Notes under the pieces: generated by a model | Databases searched by the model: none | Told to the model about the DNA's origin: nothing | What the model saw: only the letters and a program-made list of their open reading frames with translations | Made by a program: the position numbers and the translations under genes | Assembly: GCA_016182605.1 (NCBI GenBank) | Contig: JACPGE010000026.1 | Coordinates: forward strand, 25,396 to 89,395 | Length of the DNA stretch: 64,000 nucleotides | Direction of reading: 5' to 3' | Source: Candidatus Hydrogenedentota bacterium | GTDB lineage: Bacteria; Hydrogenedentota; Hydrogenedentia; Hydrogenedentales; JAEUWI01 | Shown: piece after piece, positions 43,013-51,869 of the stretch | Position numbering within the stretch: the first letter of the stretch is position 1 | Layout of the letters: each line of letters opens with the position of its first letter

Positions 43013-44865
43013 AAGATGGGGCCGCCAGATCGCCCCTCATCGCCGCGGCTGCGGCCGCCCTTATCGCCTTTACCGTCTATGTGCTCACGCTGGCGCCCAC
43101 CGTCAGCGGCGAAGACAGCGGCGAGTTCATTACGGCCGCGTGGAGCGCCGGAATCCCCCACCCCCCATCCTACCCGCTCTACGTCGATATCGGCCATCTC
43201 TTCACGTGGTTGCCCCTGGGCGATGTGGCGTGGCGCGTGAACCTGATGTCGGCCTTCTTTGGCGCCGCGGCCATTGGCGCCCTGTCCCTGCTGAGTTTTC
43301 GATTCACAGGATCGGCGGCGGTCGCGTTTTCAGCGCCGCTGGCCTTTGCCTTCTCCCGGGAGTTTTGGGAACAGGCGGTGATCGCCGAGGTTTACACGCT
43401 CAACGCGTTTCTACTGTGTTTGTGCGTGCTGCTACTCTGGCAATGGCGGGCGTCGGCGAAAGCGGGTTGGCTCTATGCGTTTGCCGCGGTCTACGGCCTG
43501 AGCCTCGCAAATCATCCTACGATGGCGGTGCTGGGGCCCGTCTTCGCGGTGGCCGTGCTGGGGCTGGAGCCCGTGTCAGTGGGACGCTGGCGCCGCTACG
43601 GCGCGTGTGCGGCGATTGCAGGTGCGATCGCGCTTGCGTTGTATGGGCAAATTTATTTCCGATCGCTGGCGAATCCTCCCGTGGATTGGGGGAATCCGGA
43701 GACCGTTGCAAACTGGTGGCGCGTCGTGCAGCGCGAGCAGTATGCCTTCATGGTGACGGAGCATCCGCGATCGTGGGCCAGGCTGGGGCAACAATTGCGG
43801 GACACCGCGCACGACTGGGGCGCCCAGTGGGGCTGGCTCCTGGGCGCATTGTGCGTTGCGGGACACGCCGTACTTTTCCGGCGTCACCGCTTCTGGTGTG
43901 TTTTCTTTTGGGCGCTGGCGCTGGTGGCCTCTTTCAGTGCGCTCGCGATGCAGAATCCTTCGCCCGACAAGGAATGGCGCTGGGTGATGAGTGTCTTCGG
44001 AATACCGCTCTATCTCGTGACCTCGTTGGGATTCAGTGGTGTGCTTCAATGGATCGAAAGCTGGAGCGGACGGCGCGCCGTGGCTGGAGTGGCCGGCGTG
44101 ATGGTGGCCTTGCTGCTCGCCGGGCGGCACTGGGAGGCGAACGACAAGTCGGACTATTACTGGGTGGAAGATTTCGCGGGCAACGTGCTGCGGCAACTGC
44201 CGGAAGAGGCGATCTTCATCCCGGAATCCGATCACGAGTCCTTTCCGCTCTTCTACTACCAGCACGTGAAAGGCATGCGGCCCGGCGTGAGCGTGGGCCG
44301 GAAGTATGGCCACCTGGAAACGGGTATCCTGCCGGGGATGCGGGAACGCTTTGCAGCCTACGGCGCATTTCCCCGGAGACGGTATGAGCCCGAGATGATC
44401 GCGTGGGTCGTGGCCCATGCGGGGTGCCCCGTGTTTACGACGAAACCGGTGAAGATCGAGGACTTTGTGCCGTGGCACTTTGTTCAGTGCGGGCTACTCT
44501 ACGAGGCCGTGCCTTTGGGCGCAACTCCCGCGCAGCAAGCGTGGCCAAAATATGTCTGGCGCAATGGCATCGACGGCGATGCGCGGGGCGACTACACGGC
44601 GGAGCTGATTCAATATCAGGTATGCCTGGCACATGCGCGGGAGGCCTTCACGCGCGGCGACACGGAGGCTGGGCTGAGTTACGTATCCAGGGCGATGGCG
44701 GCCTATGGCGAGGATCCGCGGACGCTGAACCAGGCCGCGATTCTTTGCGCGGAACATGGTTTGAAGGGTGCGGCCGAGGACTACTTCGTGCGCGCACTTG
44801 AACTGGAGCCGCGGAATGCGACGGTGGCGAAAAATCTGGCGCGGCTCCGGGCGCGGGGCACGTGA
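43009..44865 (+). CDS. DUF2723 membrane protein, putative protein O-mannosyltransferase-like, with TPR tail
   Basis: A 618-aa protein. It starts with a membrane helix and the DUF2723 signature GEDSGEFITAAWSAGIPHPP, then YPLYVDIGHLF, followed by about ten helices and a soluble C-terminal region. The last 70 residues resemble TPR repeats (GLSYVSRAMAAYGEDPRTLN, then ALELEPRN). DUF2723 proteins are GT-C-like and proposed to glycosylate exported proteins. The start is TTG at 43009, overlapping the plsY stop (TTGA), with AGGA upstream. No other start in frame is better. The donor is unknown. Confidence 0.82.
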   Translation: MKDGAARSPLIAAAAAALIAFTVYVLTLAPTVSGEDSGEFITAAWSAGIPHPPSYPLYVDIGHLFTWLPLGDVAWRVNLMSAFFGAAAIGALSLLSFRFTGSAAVAFSAPLAFAFSREFWEQAVIAEVYTLNAFLLCLCVLLLWQWRASAKAGWLYAFAAVYGLSLANHPTMAVLGPVFAVAVLGLEPVSVGRWRRYGACAAIAGAIALALYGQIYFRSLANPPVDWGNPETVANWWRVVQREQYAFMVTEHPRSWARLGQQLRDTAHDWGAQWGWLLGALCVAGHAVLFRRHRFWCVFFWALALVASFSALAMQNPSPDKEWRWVMSVFGIPLYLVTSLGFSGVLQWIESWSGRRAVAGVAGVMVALLLAGRHWEANDKSDYYWVEDFAGNVLRQLPEEAIFIPESDHESFPLFYYQHVKGMRPGVSVGRKYGHLETGILPGMRERFAAYGAFPRRRYEPEMIAWVVAHAGCPVFTTKPVKIEDFVPWHFVQCGLLYEAVPLGATPAQQAWPKYVWRNGIDGDARGDYTAELIQYQVCLAHAREAFTRGDTEAGLSYVSRAMAAYGEDPRTLNQAAILCAEHGLKGAAEDYFVRALELEPRNATVAKNLARLRARGT

Positions 44866-44880
44866 GAGAAGGCGCTTTCG

Positions 44881-44908
44881 TTGCGCCGGGGCGAAGTCAG
44901 GGTATACA
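44881..44908 (+). promoter_or_regulatory. Candidate promoter of the CopD-like gene
   Basis: TTGCGC (44881-44886), a 16-bp spacer and TATACA (44903-44908) lie 41 bp before the ATG at 44950. Confidence 0.4.
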
Positions 44909-44949
44909 CTAAGCGGCGTGTGCAACCTCTAGAAGAAGGACTCCGTACC

Positions 44950-45510
44950 ATGTATTCCATTCGTTCGATTCAGCCGTGGACTCCAATGCTTGCCCTCTTC
45001 ACCCTGCTTTTGTGCGGCGCGGCGTCCGCTCAGGAAAGTGCGCCCGCGGAAGCGGCCGCCGCGGCCGCCCCTCTCGGATTGATGCTGGTCATGCGTTGGA
45101 TACACATCCTGTGCGCGGTCATGCTGCTGGGCGGCACAGCGTATATGTTGTCGGTGCTGCGGCCCGTGGCGTCCGCGGTGCTGGATGCGCAGGCCCATGC
45201 GGCCTTGCGGGAAGCGCTGGCAAAGAAGTGGAAGCCCCTGATGATGATCTATGTCACGGGTTTTCTGGTGAGCGGCTTCTACAACTATCTTGCGGTGACG
45301 CGCTTCGAACACGACGGGCAGCCGCTCTATCATGCCCTGTTCGGAACGAAGTTCCTGCTGGCCATGGTGGTTTTCGGGCTGGCCATGGCCCTCTCCTCCT
45401 CCAAGGGCTATGCGGTGAAGATGCGCGAGAACGGCAAGCTCTGGATTGGGCTCACCGTGGCGCTGGGTGTGGCGGTGGTGTTGATCGCGGGCTACATGAA
45501 GGTTATGTAA
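44950..45510 (+). CDS. CopD-like membrane protein with signal peptide
   Basis: A 186-aa membrane protein. The signal peptide (AALFTLLLCGAASA-type, here LALFTLLLCGAASAQ) is followed by an Ala/Glu-rich linker and four helices. LMLVMRWIHILCAVMLLGGT and TGFLVSGFYNYL carry the conserved His and aromatic residues seen in CopD/DUF2214-like membrane proteins, some of which bind haem or copper. The ATG at 44950 has AAGGA upstream. Function unproven; a heavy-metal or respiratory-membrane role is possible. Confidence 0.65.
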   Translation: MYSIRSIQPWTPMLALFTLLLCGAASAQESAPAEAAAAAAPLGLMLVMRWIHILCAVMLLGGTAYMLSVLRPVASAVLDAQAHAALREALAKKWKPLMMIYVTGFLVSGFYNYLAVTRFEHDGQPLYHALFGTKFLLAMVVFGLAMALSSSKGYAVKMRENGKLWIGLTVALGVAVVLIAGYMKVM

Positions 45511-45531
45511 TCGCACGTGCCCGGGGCGGAT

Positions 45532-45795
45532 TCAGGCGATCGCCCATTCGAGCAGGAAGGCTGTGGCGGCGAAGAATGACAAGACCAAGCCGCATCCCTT
45601 CGCTGCGGCATGAGTGAATCGTTCCGGCTGTGCTTCGCGCAGTGTCTTCTCCAGGCTCTCGATAAACTCTTTGGACTCCTTCAGCCCCATGCCGGAACTT
45701 TCCCGGTATCGCTTGATGGCATCGATTTTCCTGCCCTCAAAAATGCACTGCGCTATGGCTTCTTGCGCCTCGGGAGGAATCTTGCCGTCGATCAT
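45532..45795 (-). CDS. Small membrane protein with ribosomal L7/L12 C-terminal-like domain
   Basis: An 87-aa protein. The N-terminal part (KIDAIKRYRESSGMGLKESK) matches the helix pattern of the ribosomal protein L7/L12 C-terminal domain (normally VIKAVREATGLGLKEAK). A C-terminal helix (GLVLSFFAATAFLLEWAIA) should anchor it in the membrane, with the L12-like domain in the cytoplasm. AAGGA lies upstream of the ATG. Such L12-like small proteins are known as uncharacterised family members and are not ribosomal. Function unknown. Confidence 0.75.
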   Translation of the reverse strand: MIDGKIPPEAQEAIAQCIFEGRKIDAIKRYRESSGMGLKESKEFIESLEKTLREAQPERFTHAAAKGCGLVLSFFAATAFLLEWAIA

Positions 45796-46010
45796 GCGGA
45801 TTTTCCTTGGAGAACGGTTGCTTTTCGATGGGCACGGGCGGCTCTGATTGAGGATACGGCTTCTTCAGTGCTTAATCAAGGCGCAGAACGCACCCGCGCG
45901 ACCGCCCGTATTTGCGATTCCCCAATGCTTGCCGCCACTGCCCGGTGGGTCCGGACCTCCCGATCCTGCCCCTGTGGACGGCACGCTGGCGCTTGGCGGC
46001 ACAATGATCG

Positions 46011-46039
46011 TTGACAGAAATCTGTATCAGGTCTATCCT
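46011..46039 (+). promoter_or_regulatory. Sigma-70 promoter of the PBP/sensor-kinase operon
   Basis: TTGACA (46011-46016), a 17-bp spacer and TATCCT (46034-46039) give a near-consensus promoter about 195 bp upstream of the PBP start. The remainder of 45796-46234 holds no gene I can support. Confidence 0.6.
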
Positions 46040-46234
46040 AGAGTTTGACGCGCTGTCCCGGTTGCGGGCGTGAAGCACCCGATTATTTGCCTCCCGCCGC
46101 GGGGCTGCGCGCAAAACGGCAGCATTGCGAATCGTGCGCTTCTGCACGCGCCAGATCGCGGGTCCGGGGAGTTTTCCCCATAGTTCACCCGGCAGTACCG
46201 GTCTGCCTTTCCTGTGGTCATTGAGGAGCGCCAA

Positions 46235-47500
46235 ATGGAAGACTCTGGTATTCACGGTGGGAAGAGGGGCGGCTGGGCGTGTCTCAACGCGCAATGGCGC
46301 TGCAGCGTTTTTCCATTGCTGTGCGCGGCCCTTTTTTCGAGCTTGCCGGCACACGCCAATCCGGGCGGCCCCCCTCTCGTGTTTGGCATGTCTACCGCGC
46401 TGAGCGGTCCGGCTTCGGGGCTGGGGCAGCAGATGCAAGCGGGGATTCTGGCGGCCTTTGAGGCGTGCAATCGCACGGGGGGCATCGGCGGGCGGATGCT
46501 GGAACTGACGGCGCTGGACGATGGTTATGAACCCGGGCGGACGGCTCCGAACATGCGGACGCTTTGCGGCCGCGAGGATATGCTGGGGGTGATCGGCAAC
46601 GTGGGGACGCCGACGGCGGTGGCGGCGATACCGGTGGCGATGGCGACGCGCACGCCGTTCTTTGGCGCCTTTACAGGGGCGGGGGTGTTGCGCCGGATTC
46701 CCCCGGACCGCTACGTGATCAATTACCGGGCGAGCTATGCGGAGGAGACGGGGGCGATGGTGGATGCGCTGATAGGGCAGGCGGGCCTGGTGACGGCGGA
46801 CATTGCGTTTTTTACGCAGCGCGACGCCTATGGGGACTCGGGGTACACGGGGGGCATCGCTGCGTTGAAGCGGCACGGGCTCGTGGATCCGCACACAATA
46901 GGCCATGGCCGCTATGAGCGCAACAGTGTGGCGGTCGAGAATGCGATGGCGGACATTCTTGCGACCACGCCGCATCCGAAGGCGATCATTATGGTGGGGG
47001 CGTACAAACCGTGCGCCGCGTTCATCCTGCTGGCGCGCAAGCTGGGATTGACGAGTTTGTTTCTGAATGTGTCCTTCGTGGGGGCGGATCCCTTGCGCAC
47101 GGCGCTGGGTGAGGCGGGCAATGGGGTGCTTATTACGCAGGTGGTCCCCCACTTTGCGGATGCGTTGCCGGTGGTTCAGGCGTATCGCGAGGCCTTAGTG
47201 GCCCACGACGCGGCCCTCCAGCCGTCTTTTGGGTCTTTGGAGGGCTATGTGAGCGCGACGGTACTCCTGACGGCGCTGCGGCGGATATCGGGCGAGATCA
47301 CGCGGGAGACGATCGTGGATGCTCTGGAGGGTCTGGGGGAATTTGATATCGGGCTGGGGGCGCCGTTACGGCTGAGCGCGGAGGAGCACCAGGCGAGCCA
47401 CACGGTTTGGCCGACCGTTATCCGGGACGAAGTCATCGTGCCGATTTCCTGGGAGGAGCTTGTCTCCATAATGGCGGGTGGACAGGAGCCGGCAGAATGA
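46235..47500 (+). CDS. Periplasmic ligand-binding protein (type I PBP)
   Basis: A 421-aa exported protein. A basic N terminus (HGGKRGGWACLNAQWRC) is followed by a hydrophobic core and an AHA signal cleavage site near residue 44. The mature part is a type I periplasmic binding fold of the Peripla_BP_6 (branched-chain amino acid/amide) class: MSTALSGPASGLGQQMQAGI, then GGIGGRMLEL, AFFTQRDAYGDSG and IIMVGAYKP. No ABC transporter genes follow. Instead it overlaps a hybrid histidine kinase by 4 bp (ATGA). It is therefore probably a sensory receptor feeding the kinase, as TorT feeds TorS. The ATG at 46235 follows GAGGAG. Confidence 0.85.
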   Translation: MEDSGIHGGKRGGWACLNAQWRCSVFPLLCAALFSSLPAHANPGGPPLVFGMSTALSGPASGLGQQMQAGILAAFEACNRTGGIGGRMLELTALDDGYEPGRTAPNMRTLCGREDMLGVIGNVGTPTAVAAIPVAMATRTPFFGAFTGAGVLRRIPPDRYVINYRASYAEETGAMVDALIGQAGLVTADIAFFTQRDAYGDSGYTGGIAALKRHGLVDPHTIGHGRYERNSVAVENAMADILATTPHPKAIIMVGAYKPCAAFILLARKLGLTSLFLNVSFVGADPLRTALGEAGNGVLITQVVPHFADALPVVQAYREALVAHDAALQPSFGSLEGYVSATVLLTALRRISGEITRETIVDALEGLGEFDIGLGAPLRLSAEEHQASHTVWPTVIRDEVIVPISWEELVSIMAGGQEPAE

Positions 47501-50286
47501 CTACGAGCCGCACCTCGAAACTGGTCTGGCTGCTGGCCCTCATCGGGCTGAGCGCGGGCCTGATCCTGCTGGTTGTGATTTCGATTTCACTGAGCAGCCT
47601 TCGTTTTGAACGGGTTCGCGCCGAGGCGTTCAAGGCGGATGTGGAGCGGTTGAGCACGGACTTGTCCAACGTATTGAATGTGGCCGAGGGCGAGATGACG
47701 GCCACGTTGAGCCTGGAGAACCGGGAGGCCCTGGGTCTGGCGTGGCGGGAGGAGCTGGCGCGGCTGGTCGAGCAGGCGTCGACGGCCTTTCCGGAGCCTG
47801 GAACAGCGGAGATTGGGGTGCGTCTGAAGGCGGCCGTGGCGGCGCTTACCGTGCTGCATGACGAGTGCATGGCCTGGCATGCAGCGACGGAGGAGGCCAT
47901 AGGGGGGCTGGATCGCGCCAATGGGCACACCCAGGCGGCGCTGGGCGCGTTGCTGAGCCTGCTGGAGGGGATCGAGGGGAAGCGCCGTCTGGCGCAGGTG
48001 CTGGCGTTGCGCGCTTATGGGGACGCTTCCGGGGCGGACTCGAATGCGCTGGCCCACCGGGTTGCGGAGGAATCGGATCCGCGCGGCACCTTGCGGGGGA
48101 CGATTACCGAGGCCGCCGGCCTGAGATTATTGTGCCAGCAGATCCTGGTGGAGGAGCGCCCGGAGCGGCTTGCCGATCTGCGGGACAATGAATTGCTGCC
48201 ATCCTTGAGCCGGTTGGAACAGATATTGCCGCGCGGAAGGGAGATGGCGGTGCGGGAGGAGGAGGGGAAGGAGGAGGAGGATCCGGAGGCCCTTTTGGAA
48301 CTGCTGAAGACGGCATTCTTCGGGGAGGGCTATGTAATCGACATGAACCAGCAGCGGGTGACGGCGGGGCGGCTGGGGCTCTATGGGGAACGGGAGAAAC
48401 TTCAGCGGCTTCAGGCGGATCGAGGGCGCCTGCAGCGGCGGGTCCGGGATTCGCTGGCCGAAATCGAGCTGGCGCACAGCCGGCTGACGGCGCAGAAGGA
48501 TGCGGCGCTTGCGCGCTTGAGCATGGAGGCGGAAGAGGCGCTTTCGCAGACATGGCGGACGTCGTTGCTGATGGGGGTGCTCTGTGCGATATCGTTTACG
48601 ATTCTGGCGAGGATTATAGCGCGTGCGGCGTACCGCACGGAGCGGGCGCTGGTGACACGCGAGTCGCAACTGGAGGAGCAGACGCGCCAGTTGGAGGCCT
48701 CTAGCCGGTACAAATCGGAGTTTCTGGCGACCATGAGCCATGAAATCCGGACGCCGATGAATGGGGTGATCGGAATGACGAGTCTGCTGGGAGACACGGA
48801 ACTGAACAAGGAGCAGCGGGAGTATTTGGACACCATACGGGTATCGGCGAACTCCTTGCTGACGGTCATCAACGACATTTTGGATTTTTCGAAGGTAGAG
48901 GCGGGGAAGATGGACTTGGAGGAGATCGATTTCGAGTTGCGCGGGGCGATAGACGAAATCCTGGATGTGCTCGCCTACAAGGCGGGCGAGAAAGGGCTGG
49001 AACTGGGGGGGATCGTTCATCCGGATGTGCCGGCCATTGTGCGGGGGGATCCCGGGCGATTGCGTCAGGTGATCCTGAATCTGGTGAACAATGCGGTGAA
49101 GTTTACGTCGAAAGGGGAAGTGATCGTTGAGGTAGTGCTGGAGAAGGAGACGGATTCGGGGGCACTGGTGCGTTTCTCGGTGACGGACACGGGGATCGGG
49201 ATCGAAGCGCATCAACTCGACCGGCTCTTTGAGTCGTTTACGCAGGTGGATTCGTCGACAACGCGGAAGTATGGGGGGACGGGCCTGGGCCTGGCGATTT
49301 CGCGGCAGCTTGCGAGGTTGATGGGAGGGGAGGTGGGTATCAGCAGCACCTATGGCGCGGGATCGACGTTCTGGTTCACGGCGCATTTTCAGCGGCCGCT
49401 TCATCCGGAGAGCATCGTTTTGCCGGCGCGTCAGGATCTTCAGGGGAAGCGGATACTGGCGGTGGACGATCACCCTGTGAACCGGACGATACTGCGCCAG
49501 GATCTTGAGGCGTGGGGTTGCCGGATTTCCCTGGCGGAGAACGCGATGGAGGGTCTGGAACTGTTGCGCGCGGCGTATGAGGCGCAGGATCCCTATGAGA
49601 TAGCGCTGTTGGACATGAATCTGCCGGACATGGATGGAGAAAGCCTGGGGCGGGCCATCAAGGGGGAAGCCACCTTGAGCGAGACCCGGCTGGTGATGCT
49701 GACGTCTTCGGGGCAACGGGGGGACACGGCGCGCATCAAGGCGATAGGATTTTCCGGGTATTTGAACAAGCCCATCCGGCGGGCGCAATTGCGGGAGTGT
49801 CTGGAACTGGTTGCGGGCGGCGAGGCGGTGAAGGCTCCTGTGGAGGAAGGGGCCTTTGTGACGCGGTATAGTCTGTCGCGGAGCCGTGCCCAGCGCATGC
49901 GAATCCTCTTGGTGGAGGACAATCTGGTGAACCAGAAGGTGGCGGCGAAGATGCTGGAGAAGCTGGGGTTGCGGGCGGACTTTGCGACCAATGGCAAGGA
50001 GGCGGTATCGGCGGCAGCGCAGCGGACCTATGATCTGATCCTGATGGATTGTCAGATGCCGGAAATGGATGGATTTGAGGCGACGCGCGCGATTCGGCGC
50101 CAGGAGGGGGAATCGCATCGGGCGGTGATCATCGCGATGACGGCGAATGCGATGAAGGGAGATCGGGAACGGTGCCTGGAGTCGGGGATGGACGATTATC
50201 TATCGAAGCCCGTGGCGCGGGAGATGCTGGGGGAGAAATTGGGGCAGTATGGATTTGTGCCAGCGGCGGGGGAGGATGGCTCCTGA
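47497..50286 (+). CDS. Hybrid sensor histidine kinase with two receiver domains
   Basis: A 929-aa inner-membrane sensor. TM1 is at about 8-31 (LVWLLALIGLSAGLILLVV), a helical extracytoplasmic sensor covers about 32-353, and TM2 is at about 354-378. HisKA has SHEIRTPMNG (His415). HATPase motifs are NNAVKF, DTGIGI and GGTGLGLAIS. REC1 (about 648-770) has VDDHPVN and Asp706 in LDMNLPDMDG. REC2 (about 800-920) has VEDNLVNQ and Asp851 in MDCQMPEMDG. There is no Hpt domain. ATG at 47497 overlaps the PBP stop. The large helical sensor resembles TorS-type sensors that read a periplasmic protein. Confidence 0.93.
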   Translation: MTTSRTSKLVWLLALIGLSAGLILLVVISISLSSLRFERVRAEAFKADVERLSTDLSNVLNVAEGEMTATLSLENREALGLAWREELARLVEQASTAFPEPGTAEIGVRLKAAVAALTVLHDECMAWHAATEEAIGGLDRANGHTQAALGALLSLLEGIEGKRRLAQVLALRAYGDASGADSNALAHRVAEESDPRGTLRGTITEAAGLRLLCQQILVEERPERLADLRDNELLPSLSRLEQILPRGREMAVREEEGKEEEDPEALLELLKTAFFGEGYVIDMNQQRVTAGRLGLYGEREKLQRLQADRGRLQRRVRDSLAEIELAHSRLTAQKDAALARLSMEAEEALSQTWRTSLLMGVLCAISFTILARIIARAAYRTERALVTRESQLEEQTRQLEASSRYKSEFLATMSHEIRTPMNGVIGMTSLLGDTELNKEQREYLDTIRVSANSLLTVINDILDFSKVEAGKMDLEEIDFELRGAIDEILDVLAYKAGEKGLELGGIVHPDVPAIVRGDPGRLRQVILNLVNNAVKFTSKGEVIVEVVLEKETDSGALVRFSVTDTGIGIEAHQLDRLFESFTQVDSSTTRKYGGTGLGLAISRQLARLMGGEVGISSTYGAGSTFWFTAHFQRPLHPESIVLPARQDLQGKRILAVDDHPVNRTILRQDLEAWGCRISLAENAMEGLELLRAAYEAQDPYEIALLDMNLPDMDGESLGRAIKGEATLSETRLVMLTSSGQRGDTARIKAIGFSGYLNKPIRRAQLRECLELVAGGEAVKAPVEEGAFVTRYSLSRSRAQRMRILLVEDNLVNQKVAAKMLEKLGLRADFATNGKEAVSAAAQRTYDLILMDCQMPEMDGFEATRAIRRQEGESHRAVIIAMTANAMKGDRERCLESGMDDYLSKPVAREMLGEKLGQYGFVPAAGEDGS

Positions 50287-50326
50287 AGATGCAACCCGTT
50301 TTGCCGTGCCGACTTGGGCGGGTTTC

Positions 50327-50356
50327 TTGACAGGGGCTGAGGCCCGCCTCTACACT
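50327..50356 (+). promoter_or_regulatory. Sigma-70 promoter of the MshEN-HDOD gene
   Basis: TTGACA (50327-50332), an 18-bp spacer and TACACT (50351-50356) lie 66 bp before the ATG at 50422. So this gene can be transcribed apart from the sensor kinase. Confidence 0.6.
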
Positions 50357-50421
50357 TCAGCCGTCCTCGTGCCGTGTGGGCGCATGGGGCAGCAGAGTTT
50401 ACGACCGGAACAGGATCCTAC

Positions 50422-51813
50422 ATGACGCTACCGAGAAAACGAATTGGCGAGATGCTGTTGCAGGATGGGCTCATTACGGCAGCCCAGTTGGACCATGCCT
50501 TGAAGTCCATGCAGGAACGTGGCGGCCGGATAGTGGAAAACCTGATAGCCTTGGGCTATATCGACACCAAGTCGTTCTTGACCTTCGTTTCCCGCCAGCC
50601 GGGAATTGCCAGCCTGGATTTGCTGAATTACACGATACCGAAGGAGGTGGTGGCGCTGATCGATCCGGACTTCGCGCGCAAGCATGAGCTGGTGCCCCTG
50701 GACAAGATGGGGCCTGAACTGACGGTGGGCATGTCTTGTCCGCTTGATGAGCGCACGCTGCAGGAACTGCGGGAGAAGACGGGGCTGAAGGTGCGGCCGA
50801 TGCTGGTGAGCATCAGCGATGTGCGCGTGGCGCTGGATCGCTATTATCCCCTTGCCGATCCGAAGAAGCGGGCGCTGGAGGCAAAGGATTTCGGATTGAT
50901 GCCTCTGCCCGCGCCGGCGGCGGAACCGGCGCCCGCGGAAGCGCCCAAACTGCTCATGGGCGCCATTGAGACGGCGCTGCGTTTCGAACGGGTTCTCCAT
51001 CTGGTGCGCCAGATCGAGTCGCTGCCCGCGCTTCCGGAAACGGTCAATGCCGTGCAGCGCGCCGCTTCCGATCCGGAATGCTCCACAAAAGATCTGGCGG
51101 CCATCATCGGGCGGGATCCTGGAATTGGGGCAAAAGTTATCAGTCTCGCGAATTCGCCGGCCTATGGATTCCGCCACAAGGTGGATTCGATTGAGCGCGC
51201 GACGACGCTGCTGGGGGTGAAGGAAACGGTGGACGTGGTGCTGGGATCGTCCGTGATGGATTTTTTCAAATCCAACCATGCTTTTGACTACACGGCGTTC
51301 TGGCGGCGTTCCCTGTATTGCGCCACGGCGGCGAAACTCACGGCGAAGACCTGCCACTTGCCCGGCGAGGCGGGCTATTTTTCCGGCGCGCTGCTGCAAG
51401 ACATTGGGCGGGTGGCCATGGCGTTTACCCTGCCGGAATTGTACAATGTCTTGAATCAGAAGGTGACCGATACGAAGCTTATCCAGGAGGAGCAAAGCAC
51501 CTTCAGCATTGGGCATCCCGAGGTGGGGTATGTGCTGGCCAACCACTGGGACCTTCCGGTGGAGATCTGCGATGCGATACGCTACCACAACGAGGTAGAG
51601 CAGGCCCTGAAATCGGGTACGCTGGCCTCTGTGGTGGCGTTCACCTCGATTTTGTCCGACTATGCCCTGCTGGAGGGCGAGACGAGCATGCACGATCTGT
51701 TGATTCGCTGTGAACCGTTCAGCGATGCGCTGAAGCTGGATGAATCGAAAGTGACTGGAATCATGGAAATAGCGCGGATAGCGCTTGAAAACGATCTTTT
51801 CGAGGCGCTGTAA
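50422..51813 (+). CDS. MshEN-like domain plus HDOD domain regulator
   Basis: A 463-aa cytosolic protein. Residues about 1-150 resemble the MshEN/GSPII_E N-terminal domain (RIGEMLLQDGLITAAQLDHA, later LDLLNYTIPKEVVALI), a fold that in MshE binds c-di-GMP. An Ala/Pro linker (PLPAPAAEPAPAEAPK) leads to an HDOD domain (about 195-400; ESLPALPETVNAVQRAASDP, IIGRDPGIGAKVISLAN). It probably links a nucleotide signal to a regulatory scaffold. The start ATG 50422 has AGGA upstream. Position after the sensor kinase suggests a related role, though it has its own promoter. Confidence 0.87.
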   Translation: MTLPRKRIGEMLLQDGLITAAQLDHALKSMQERGGRIVENLIALGYIDTKSFLTFVSRQPGIASLDLLNYTIPKEVVALIDPDFARKHELVPLDKMGPELTVGMSCPLDERTLQELREKTGLKVRPMLVSISDVRVALDRYYPLADPKKRALEAKDFGLMPLPAPAAEPAPAEAPKLLMGAIETALRFERVLHLVRQIESLPALPETVNAVQRAASDPECSTKDLAAIIGRDPGIGAKVISLANSPAYGFRHKVDSIERATTLLGVKETVDVVLGSSVMDFFKSNHAFDYTAFWRRSLYCATAAKLTAKTCHLPGEAGYFSGALLQDIGRVAMAFTLPELYNVLNQKVTDTKLIQEEQSTFSIGHPEVGYVLANHWDLPVEICDAIRYHNEVEQALKSGTLASVVAFTSILSDYALLEGETSMHDLLIRCEPFSDALKLDESKVTGIMEIARIALENDLFEAL

Positions 51814-51869
51814 ACCCAAGACGGCGTCTTTGCCGCGGCTGGCGCGGAGACGCGAAGGAGACCTGGAGC

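Noticed and set aside
48127..50118. 663-codon open frame on the minus strand
   Set aside because: Antisense of the hybrid kinase; Arg/Leu/Gln-rich translation without motifs.
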